Shown one piece after another: positions 47,401 to 59,400 of a stretch of 64,000 nt of DNA. Below the pieces are notes generated by a model that was given only the letters and a program-made list of their open reading frames with translations, searched no databases and was not told the DNA's origin. The stretch is taken from positions 9,138,193 to 9,202,192 of the forward strand of contig NC_088306.1 of NCBI RefSeq assembly GCF_032854445.1, given 5' to 3'. The stretch comes from Liolophura sinensis. Lineage: Eukaryota; Mollusca; Polyplacophora; Chitonida; Chitonidae. Numbering within the stretch: the stretch's first letter is position 1; each line of letters begins with the position of its first letter. The position numbers were made by a program, and so were the translations under genes.

Positions 47401-50400
47401 GTGTTGTATTTGCATGTTGGGTCATGTATTGAGCCTACATGTGTAATGTAGCGTTGAGCAATGGTCTGCCTTTGTCCAGGTCCATGTATTAGGCACTAGG
47501 CCCAGTCTAAAAACATGTTCGTTGGACAAACATGACATGAGAGACCCACCAGAAAGGCCCCTACGCTGTAAATATTTATTCGACTTTTGGTCAAGATTTT
47601 TTTAAAAATGCATCTCATTGTCAGTTTCTTTAAAATCCCCAACTAGAAGAAGGAAAAAAAAAAAAAAAACCTTTTCTTACCAATTTACCCTAATTCTTCA
47701 ACCTTTTCGCATATAAAAGAGCAACTTTCAGTGCAATTTAAACACATTTTTGATTTGATTTTGAGACAAAACTACATTGGTTACATTGGCTAGATTCAGG
47801 GGTTCACAAGAAGTACAATTCTGTCAGTTGACAAAGAGTAATGCCTATCAGATATGTTTGAATAAACACCTTGAAAACATGCGAAAAAATTGGAGATTTG
47901 CAGCACCCTGTTTTTCGTCTGATAGGGTAGCCTTTCACTAAACAAAAAAATTTTTGAATGAAGACCTTACTACATTTGAGTAAATAGACAAGTTACTTGT
48001 TTGTAACTGTCTGACGTGTCCCATGATTTTTTGTTTCCCATGGTTGAGCACTATTCTACGCTTACTGATGAGTAAGCTAAATTTTCTTTGACATTCTAAG
48101 CTGGTACAGAGCTAAATTCCTTTCCACAGATGTACCGTTCAAAGAAACATCCAATGCTGAAAGTTATTTACCTCTGAATCAAAGCTATGCCCTATTTCTT
48201 CTAAAATATGGGACTCCTGGTCTGCTCATTTTAGCCAATATACAGAGTGTACCAGAAGTCTCGCACCATCCATGTTGAGGTTGAATGCTTGAGCTACAGA
48301 GCGTTATGTTGCCCCATCTCTTCCAAACTTAAAAACCAAATCAACTCTTTCTTGTACTGTTAGTTTATTAGCCATCATCAACTCTGAAAGAGAAAAAAAA
48401 AATTAAAATCAGTATTAAATCACGACTTCTGGGACACCCTGTATATGTAATTTTAGCAGGAATATTGAGTTTATTTTTTCTCACATGGTTAGGCCATCTA
48501 ATGAACAACATATTCATACCTTTACTTTTCTAAAACGCTGGTAAAGAAATGTAATATTCTACTTTCAACACTAATAATATCTGTCCTAAATTTTAGAAGA
48601 ATTAGGGTCGTTCTAAAGGCAAACTGGCCTTGACTGAAAATAGCTATACAGCTGCGATGGCAGACTACTTCTGACCTATTAAAGATAGATCTAAAAGCCT
48701 TCAAAGCTAAAACTACTTTTGACCTGGGACACAAGAACATTCATGGCCTCTAAAGGCCAAACTATTTATTACTAAAGGTAGGTTAACATAATACATGTTC
48801 CATGCAAGGCCAGTACTACATCTCACTGTACAGAAATAAATAGGAAGCACTGCTGTGTCAATGTACTTGTGACATACATGTATTTTGAAACCAGAAATTT
48901 TTGACCGTGAAGAAAAGTTTGTTCCCTTTGTAACTGTCACAGGAGGTTAATTGGCCAGGTATAACCTGCTTCCAATGTATGCAGGGGGATCGAGTCTTGA
49001 ACTCACAGCGACTGCATTGGTGAGATGCTCCTGGGTCATTCTGCCGCACTGGCACGCTAACCATCCCCAGTCATCTTTATAGCATCAATGGAAAAGAACA
49101 TTTTGATTGTTGCTTTACAATCATTTTTAAATAACCCAGAATCTGCATGTATGTAGTATGTGGACAGCTATGTCTTTCTTCTTTTTTTTTTCTGTTCTTC
49201 TGTTCATAAACCATTCATTACCCAAATTTGTCTGTTCCCAGGAACCAGTTGAGCAAAAGTGCACTAGCCAATACCAGTATTAAATCACATATTATGTATT
49301 TAAAATTTTATCAAAACCTAGCAGCCTGTGCAGTTTAATGCAAAGCCCAAATCTGAAAGCAGCAGGTTTAGTTCATGATTAAAAAATATTTTAGACATAT
49401 GGGTACACGCTGTAGTTAAACTGACTGATAACGAGAAGACAGGGATAGCTTCATCATTAGACATTAATGATTGCAGTTTTAAAGGGCACAGCTAGGAGAT
49501 TACATATCTTCAAATTCTACGCAATCAAGGTAACCATCGCACTCAACTTTAAAAATCTTTTTTTCTGTGAAGGTTTTTTTTTTTTTTGGTGCATCAATTG
49601 CTGGTTTCCACTGTTTATTATATGGCTGACGAACTTGTATGTCTACTTGTGACATCACAAAGTGCTTGGCCACAGAAATTACCAAGAGGGGACAGGTTTT
49701 GGGGTAAACCCTGAAGTTGACCAAAAAAAAAAAAAAAAACAATTAAATTTGGAGAAAAGTTTTAATCTACTCACACTAAAAACTATATACCAAACTTTTG
49801 GTTTTTGATGACGTAATTTTCTGGACAAGGACTTCAAAACAGCTTTGAACCCAGTTTGAAGTATGAATTGGAAGTCCAGTAACTTAATCTAGCAATATCT
49901 GTGTCCATATCTTTTCAAGACTTACCATGAAAAGCTTTGATCTATTTTATTTGATTGGTGTTTTACGCCATACTCAAGAATATTTCACTAATGAAGACAG
50001 CGACCAGCATTATTGTTGGAGGAAAGCTGGTTAAGCCCGGGGGAACCCCACGATCATCCGCAGGTTGCTGTCAGAGCTTTCCGCGCATGGCGGGAGAGGA
50101 AGTTGCTTGATCTAAGCTAATGATATGCATTTATATATAAATATCTTTGAATATGTTCACTGCATGGTTGTAACTATTTTTTTCTTAATTAAATTAAGAT
50201 TAGAGCAATATTTGCATGAATGTAATACTGTATTTGTTTCATGTTGTTGCAGCACTTGCCCAGGAGACTTTCTTATTTCCCAACAATGGGACAGCTTGTG
50301 TCAAGGCCACATTTGATGCTGATTTTGAACTGAGCTTCACTGATGGCAATGAAACGGTAACAATCACCTGAAATGTGTCCCTTAATTTTCAGGCTAGTTT

Positions 50401-53400
50401 CTCATGACATTTTGGGATTTTCCACATAAGACCGTTTGCTGCAGGCACTGAATGTCTACATGTGTAGGTCAAATCAAAATACAAATTTGTGTGCTCCACA
50501 GAGAGCAAATTGCAGGTGTGGAAATCACACTCCTGGTCTTTTGCTAGGGGTGTCATGATCTCACATCTTCTCCAAAAGAAAAAACATAGGCCTGAATTTG
50601 GAGCACCCAGATGTAGAAAATTGCTGCACTCACAGGTGCATTGGCTAAATTAGAGTGCATTTGTTCGCCCATGCACCTTTAAATTAATTTAAAACCTTGT
50701 TTGTTTGCAATTTATGGGGAAGCAGCATATTTTTTAATCCCGTGAGGTGGTGCCAGTGTGAAGCAGGACCTGGAGCCATTGTTACGTCAAGAAGGGATTG
50801 TAGCGTAACGTCTATGTCATTACAGTGTATCAGTTTCTTTTGTAAAATGGTACTGTCTTTCATGTGACGTCATCACGATGAGCAGGGAAAGGAACATTTG
50901 ATGTTAATAAAATGCTGTCAAGGTCCTGCTGTTGGGTGTTTGGCAGGTCCCCCATTGTGTTCTGTGATGGTGCCTTCCTAGAACACATGTGGGCCCTTTT
51001 CTCATAAGGTCATGGGTTCAAATCAAAACCTGCTGCTGCTATGGCTTGTTCATAGCGTTTCATCAAAAGATATGCAGGGTTGCTGGGGTGGGGCCACCCT
51101 TTCAATCTGCATACTACTTTTCGGGACTGTTTTTGAAAAAAGTTCACCGTATTGAATTGTAACTCGGCACACGGCTTCACTATAACAAGCTAAGATTGAG
51201 TTTGTAAGTGTTGCGTTGTTTCATCCATTTTTTACAAAATTATGACCATTTTTGTTCTCTTGTAAACTTTGACACACATGTAGCTATTTGTTTTGAAAGC
51301 TTATACTCATATGGGCACATATTACAAACATGTCCGTTCCAGAATGTTTTTTTCGAGTTAAACTTGTTGTACTGTTGTTTTTTCACAGTATTTTGCAAAT
51401 TTCTCGCTCCCTGCCGAGTCAGACATCAGTGTGGATGGTAGCTGTGCAGTCAAGGAAAAAATTGCCGGGCTGGACTTGAACATGACCTCTAACAGCAGTG
51501 TTCTATCCTTCACCTTTACCAACAAGGACGGCAAGGTCAGCGCCGACCTTCAGTTTGTGCTCAACAACCCAAGTGAAATCTTTAAAAACCTGAATTACTC
51601 AGGTAAGTACTGTATTTGCCGAAGATATTTGCCAAACAAAACTCTAGTTTAGTTTTTTTTTTTTTTTTTTGAAAATGGAATGAAAATATAGTTCATGCTG
51701 GCTTCCACTCTGGCCATAAGGAATGAAGTCCTGCCAACAGCCTGCAGATGGTCATGTTTCCCCCAGGCTCTTCCTGGTTTCCTCCCACCATAATGCTGGC
51801 CAGCGTCGTATAAGCAAAATATTTTTAAGTACGGCATAAATCCCCATTCCAATAAATAAATAAGTAAATCCTGCTCTCCACGCAGACCTCAAAACACCTT
51901 TCTAACATCAATAGAACTATCAGGGCCAAATTTTAAGTCCTACATTTTGTTCAATAGTGAAAAGCACATTAAATCTGCTAAAAGCTGCTTGTGGTCACAA
52001 ATACTTATTTGTTAATTTGTTTATTATTAAACATATCAGAAATGTCTTTGAGCAGTGAATAACGTGCAGGCAGTTCTGTGCCTCACAAATAGGAAACTCT
52101 GTTAGTGACTTGCCAAAAGGCTGATCGTGTTAGTGACAAATTCTTAATTATAGCCTTGATAATTAATAAATGATATTCCTCCCAGAAGATACATGGATTT
52201 CATGACATTAGACATCCATTGGATGATACTTTGTAGTATGCTCCTTCCTCAGCCTTTTTCACGTATGAAAGAGCATCTTTCAGTGCAATTTATGCGCAAT
52301 TATAATTTGTTTTTGTTGACAAAACTACATTGGTTGGATTGGCCAATTTCAGGGCATCATAAAAAGTATAATTTTATAAGTCTACAAGTACACACAATAA
52401 TGCCTTCCGAATATAGTTGAAACAACACATTACCAACATGCGAAAAGGTTGAAGAATTACAGTATGTTGATCAGTTTAGAGTTAAAATTTTATTTAATAT
52501 TAATTTATTTGCAGAAGGATGTTTAACTGCTATTATATTTTCTTAAAGTTCAAAGTTGAGAGTCTTTTTGTTGTCAAGAATTGTTTTGTTACGATATCTG
52601 GCAAAGGGCTGTGACTTTTGAAGCAGGTTATCTCCCTTCATCCCCTTGATCACTGAAACATGTTCAAAACAATGTGAACGTTCAAGTATAGTAACTGAGT
52701 GTTCCAGGTAATTCGCTGATCATATCTGCCGTGTTTGTGCTTCACAGCTGCTGTCGGTTTGATTGGACGTGATGTGGAATTCTCAGACATGGGCGGAGTG
52801 AACCAGAGTTATTTGTGCAACGCTGTGGAAAACGTCACCTTGTCCAGCAGCAACGTAACTGGTGTTGATGCCACTGTCAGCATTCTCTTCAGCAAGCTAC
52901 AGATCCAGGCCTTCAACTTCAAGGGTAACTTCAGCGACCCTGATGAATGTACTGCTGACCAGTCCACGACAGTGTCCACCACTCTCCCAACAACGACTCT
53001 CCCCACGCCCACGGGCACAGGTCATTACAACCTGACCGTTGGCAATGACACCTGTGCAGTTCTGGTGGCCAACATCACCGTCATGGTCGACTACACAGAC
53101 ATGGAAGGGAAAAAAGTGAGTAGATGCCTGGGTTGCCATGGTGATGAAAATCTCTGATTATTCATGGATAAATGCCCTAGCCATTGCTAAATGTCCTAAT
53201 CATGAATAAGTGTCGTACTGGTGGATAAATGTCCTAGTCATTGGTAAATGTCCTAGTCATGAATAAATGTCGTACTGGTGGATAAATGTCCTAGTCATTG
53301 GTAAATGTCCTTGTCATGAATAAATGTCCTAGTCATTGGTAAATGTCCTAGTCATGAATAAATGTCGTACTGGTGGATAAATATCCTAGTCATTGGTAAA

Positions 53401-56400
53401 TGTCCTTGTCATGAATAAATGTCCTAGTCATTAGTAATTGTCCTAGTCATGAATAAATGCCCTTGTTGTGGATAAATGTCCTAGTCATAGATAAATGTTC
53501 TAATTGTGGAGGTAAATGTGCCAGTCATGAATCATTCAGAAATTTGGAAGAAAGGCATGAAAAAATCATGAATTTTGTATATGTGCAGATGTTAGGATAA
53601 ACTGTCATAAGGTTTGATTCCTTGCATTTAATCATTCATTGGTCATCTTGGTTGATTTGCCTTTCATCATATATAAGGGTTTATATCCTCTGTTTGTGAC
53701 CTGGTGGCTAGTGAGGTCAATTTTACTGCAAGGGTTGTCTGGGTGAGGTTGAGGTGCATGTGTGACAAAGAGACTTGTACATGTTTTTCTTCATCATTGG
53801 GGGCCCTCAGTGGCCGAGGGTGTTAGAACGCCAGTGCAGCGCGATGACCCAGGAGCCTCTCACCAACGTGGTCCATAATGCTGGCTGCCGTCATATATGT
53901 GAAATATTCTTGAGCATATCATAAAACCCCAATCAAATAAATAAGTATTTGTTATTTATGTATATACATGTTAGTAAAAAGCCAGGATTTCATTTTCTGA
54001 TATCACTATTGTTATTGCATTTTGATCTTTAATACTCACCATGACGTCATGAAAGAAGCAGTTTGTTTTGCGATGTTCCAATCTGAGCTCAGCAAGATTT
54101 AATTTCTTTATAGACATTTTATAGTTAACTTTTATAATCCCTACATCATATATAGGGGAGGCCTCCGTGGCTCAGTTGGTTAGCGCGCTAGCACAGCGTA
54201 ATGACCCAGGAGTCTCTCACCAATGCGGTCGCTGTGAGTTCAAGTCCAGCTCCTGCTGGCTTCCTCTCCGGCCGTATGTGGGAAGGTCTGTCAGCAACCT
54301 GCGGATGGTTGTGGGTTTCCCCTGGGCTATGCCCGGTTTCCACCTACCATAATGCTGACCACCATCGTATAAGTAAAATATTCTTGAGTACAGCGTAAAA
54401 CACCAATCAAATAAATAAATCATATAAAGGGTCAGGCGTGATATCAACCTACAGCTAAAAATGTTGCTTAACTTGTTAACACACACAAGCTCAGCTCTGA
54501 GAGGTTAGAACAGGACTGGTTGGCCCGGTGGCAGTATAATGTGACTGGCTTGGCAGCACTTTGGCAGCATGGACCTGCCCTGCCACAGGACGACACACAA
54601 GACCCTATAACACTGATATACATTGTTTCATTTTAGCCTTGATGTGACGTTTCCAGCAGATGCCAATGTTACAAGGTCTTGTTTTATTGTTCTAACTTTG
54701 ATCTGTTACAGTTGTGATGTGATGTTTCTAGCTGATGCCAGTGTTACAGGGTGGTGTTCTGTTGGTTTAACTCTGATCTGTTACAGGCTGTGTTACAGTG
54801 TTACACGGTCTTGTTCTATGTTCTAACTATGATCTGTTACAGGCTAGTTGTGATGTGATTTTTCCAGCTGATGCCAGTGTTACAGGGTGGTGTTTTGTTG
54901 GTTTAACTCTGATCTGTTACAGGCTGTGTTACAGTGTTACACGGTCTTGTTCTATGTTCTAACTATGATCTTTTACAGGTTAGTCGTGAAGTGATGGTTC
55001 CAGCTGATGCCAATGTAACAGGATCTTGTGGTGGAGATACAATTGACATGACCTTGAACATGGCTGAGCAGGACGACTCTGAGGTCAATGGCACACTCAC
55101 TTTCACTTTCGAGAACGACAAGGGTTACACTCTGCTTACAGAATGTGGATTTTCATTCAGTTTTAATGACAGTGAGTTTTGTTTATTGTTTTATTTGAAA
55201 ACTCAAATAAAGGAATGTAAGGAAAACAACTCTGAAAATGAAGTAGACATTAGTGCAAAGGCTGTTGTGGTTTTTTTCTTTAATTTGAATGTTAAATTTA
55301 GTCGTATGCTTTCAGTGTGTGGTGGAGGTCTCCATGGTCTGCGGGGTTAACAAGCCAGCGCGGCACTATGATCCAGGAGCCTCTCACCAATGCAATCGCT
55401 GTGAGTTCAAGTCCAGCTCATGCTGGCTTCCTCTCCAGCTGTAAGTGGGACAGGGTTCGCACAGGTCCTTGAAAACATTGAAAGTGCTTGAATTTTATTT
55501 TGGTAATTCAAGGACAGGAAAGTGCTTGGATTTGACCATTTTTATGTGGAGGTCCATGAAAGTGTTTGATTTTGTTTGTGTCTCATGAAGAAAGTTATTT
55601 GGTGGTAAAAATCTGTGAATCAACTAACAACGAGCATGCACCTAAAGTGGCCGCCCGTGGTATGTACACAGTCATAGTTTTGCACCACTACAGACAAACA
55701 CATGTGTTGTGTGGAAATAAGCTGCGCTTTTTATTCTGACAGACAGTGGAAAATTTATAAGAATCAATGATGGGTTATCTGATTATCAGTGATGTCTGCA
55801 CCGACTGAAGGTTATGGCACCAACACAATGCTGCATACCGGTCGAATGCCACGGCATGGCTGTACCACACTTACAAAATGACCTAAAAAAGTATTCAAGC
55901 TGCGTCTGTTGTCGCAGTTTGTACGCGAAAGCGGACATTCTGACTGTTGTTTGAGGTACTTGAATTTGTATTTTAAGTACTTGAAAGTACTTCAACAGTC
56001 CTTGAATTTTTTGGGACGTCAGGCGTGCGAACCATGGCGGAAAGGTCTGGCATCAACCTGCAGATAGTCATGGGTTCCATATGATGCCATCAGTACATTA
56101 TGTAATACCTTACAAACATGGGTAAAGGTTAAAGAATTACAGCACATGTACATTCAGGCAGACAGACATGTAAATTTCTCCTTTATGGTTAGATGTTATG
56201 AATTAAATGACCGTATTCTGATGGTTCCGTGTCATGTTTTCAGGTAATTCCACAATCAGCATGAACAGCAAGCCAGAAGTGGCCTTCTCGCTGACCTCCA
56301 AATTTTATCAGTGCGACCAGCAGGTCATCATGGTGGGAAACCAAGATAGTGTCACGTTACGAGATATCAAGGTTCAAGCGTTTGGCCTTACTGATGGAGA

Positions 56401-59400
56401 CTTCAGCAGCAACAGTAAGTGTATTTTTGTTTCTGTTGACATAAAGCATAAAATTCATGATCACTAGGTCATTTCTCCATGCATGTTATATACCCTAAAT
56501 GACCCCAATTTTTCGCCTACAAAAACACATTTTTAGAGGCAAATAAATGCCATAAAATATCATTTTTGGTGCTGAAACATACAATTTTCCAGCCGGATTT
56601 CAGAATGCCTTCCAAACCAAGCACTTTTCTAGAATTCTCCGAGTATTTGTGCAAATTAGTCATGGAAGGAGTTTTAGGTCATTTATGGTACCTCCATTTT
56701 AGAACTCCATTTGTATTCGCATCTTTCATCAGGGTCTTTCTTGATATATTAATTACCATTTAGCTTATGTACTTGTTGATTATCCATTATTGCCCTCTCA
56801 GGGTTCACTATTTGTTGTAAGGTAAATGGTCTGGATCTTACACAAAGGCTTAGGGAGTGATAATTGCACTAAATGACCTAAAATTTCGCCCGCAAAATTG
56901 ATTTTTTGAGGCAGGACAGAGCTATATCTAGAAAAACATTAAAGGCTCTGATCCCAAACATTTAATGGTGGCATTGTGACTGTGCATGAAGAAAATTTAA
57001 AAAGGCAACTCAAAAAGATGCTTTCTAAGAGCTTCCAAGTTTGTGTGAAAACTTTACTTTTTATTGGTAAACCATCATATTTTTGTTACGGGTCTATCGG
57101 TGAGAACCACCACAGGCTCATTATAGAGGCTTGAAAAAGTGTGAAGAAATTGCCGGAAGTAGTTTCACCCAAGTACGACGTTTCTGTGCACTTAACAAAA
57201 TAGTCCGTGTATTATGGTCAAATATTATCTTCCTTTCGCGATGTCTTCTTCATTGTTTTGTTGGGATTTATGTTATGATTATGTATTAAAAAAAATATTA
57301 ATTATGTTTGGAGACATGCTTTCATTTATTATTCATATAGCTTCATGTTAAGAAAGGTTATCGAATGTGATTGCGCTGTTTTTAGGACCGTGATGGTAAT
57401 TGTCACTTACCTGTCGGGACCTTGATTTACCTTGATAGTGTATGTAGCAAAAAAGGTTTACACCATGTAAGGTAACCTACGCTTATGTATTTAACAGCTC
57501 CTAATAATATTTAGGCCTTCCTTACGGCAATTGAGCACGTTGTTAGTCACCAAAACGGTGAAAGTAAAGATTGTGCCATTTGACCTTGACCCTAGTGCTA
57601 CAGATAATTGGCATGCAGGTGTAAATGCGCTTAAAAATTAGATGATGCGCTTTTAAAATTGAAACAGAGCGTTATGAATATTCATGAGGATTTGTGTGTA
57701 CGCCTAAATTCCTGATTAAGCTATAGCGTACATGCGTGATTTTTGGCAAACAGTTCTGTCAAAATCGAAAGTAGATCTCCAAAGTAGTTTACTTGCATGA
57801 CGCTCTCCACAACGTGTTAGTTTTCGGAAACTGAAGGTTACAGCAAAGGCTCACGTACCACTACCCCCAGTCATGGAGAATGACTGCTGTGATATTGGTA
57901 CTTGTGATATTCTCTAGTGTTTGCCATGAAGATGTAGCAAGGGCTAAAAAAAAAATGGTCATTTGAGTTACTATACAGCAAGTTCTGCTACTGTACTGCA
58001 CTAAACCATTCTAGCATCGCTCCCAATGTATGGTTTTAATTCTACACCGATCGTCAGTTATTTGTGCTATGTTAAGGTGGGCCCACTTTCCAGCGTGCAC
58101 ATGTATTGGTGATTTCTGAAGAGAGAAGCTAATGCAATGAAATACAATGATCACAAGAACATCTAGTGTCCAGAAACGCTTTAGATTTATACTACATGCT
58201 GCCTCCAGCTGTAGTGCTGGGGACCCAAAATAGTGATGTGTTGAGTATTTTCAAAAAATGTGTACTGCTTTCCGAGTACTGCCTCTATTGGAAAAGCAAG
58301 GGAGTACCTCTCTACCTCTGAAAATTATCTATAGCAGTGCTTGACCCATTCGGGTACTGCCTAATGGTTGATCTTCCTAAATGCATGAATGCCAGGAAAC
58401 TTGTTATACAAATTTTTTCATGCTGCGTTAAAGTTATCTGTTAAATTGTAGAATGAGCTGTGAATTACTTTTGATACATGGGATGAATGTGTGGACATAA
58501 TCCTGAAGAGGTCGGGACAAAGGTCGATAGATTGTACATGTATCTTATGTGTCCTTGCCATATTTGTACTGTTGAGATACAACTATACATTGTAAAGATG
58601 AAAACATGTATTGTATTACGATATGTTGCCTTGATATCTGGCCATGATCTGTTGCCACACACGGCAGTCAGTGGCGGATTCAAGAGGGGGTCGAGAGGGC
58701 ACCAGCCCCGAGGCAGCGCTGTTCAAAAAAAAAAAAAATGCTATAGACCTGCTGCCACCTCCATTTCCCTGGCAGAGGTGCCTCTGGATCCGCCACTGTC
58801 AGTGGTACAAATAATGAAGATTTTCATGCTCACACTAACCAAACCGAGTAGAGATGGTAATGGCGGTTGCAAAAAAAAATTTCTGGAAGATGTTTACAAT
58901 CTTACAGTTTATCATAATGTGACCTTCTGGCGCAATGCATTCTCTTTAAAAGTCATGTCATAATGAGATGGGGCTGGGCCCTCAATTTCAGACAGAATAT
59001 TAACTGATAGCAAACACCACTCACTCATACATTATTGATCACCTGATCGGCTGTATTGATAATTATTTCGTGACGGGCGTATTGACAGGTGGACATTGTG
59101 CACCTCCGTGGCTCTACTCTACCTACACTTTTAACCACAGTGCTACTGCTTGCTTAACTCAGATCAGGCACAAGCTTTTCATTGGGAGAGTTTCAAGTTC
59201 AAACTCTTTTATCATTGAAGGTAGAAAAAGTCCAAGCTGAATCCTGTGAAATGTTAGACAACTTTTTTTGTTCCATTCACTATAACACGGGTGTCTATAC
59301 AAATTGTCATAAAAAGTAATTTAGAGTAGACGAAATAAAGAGAAAAGTGAAAATCTGAACAGTTTGTGAATCTGAGAAGTTCCTAAAGGAAAGAGGTGTA

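Larger units (their letters stand above)
38421..50252 (+). other. LAMP intron 1
   Basis: This 11.8-kb intron has no recognisable coding exon. It holds family-1 SINEs (41640, 44585, 46793, 48985, 49944), MITE-C copies (45306, 46777, 47685), a mariner remnant (48241), a SINE-like fragment (45230) and many tacatgta-type words. Between about 38.5 and 41.6 kb and between 41.8 and 44.5 kb I see no repeat family and no gene. The largest open frames (40112-40432, 41246-41578) match nothing I know. Confidence 0.6.

Noticed and set aside
54155..54245. Possible tRNA genes (box A and box B present)
   Set aside because: The tRNA-like segment continues into a SINE body and tail; no cloverleaf with proper acceptor and anticodon stems was evident.
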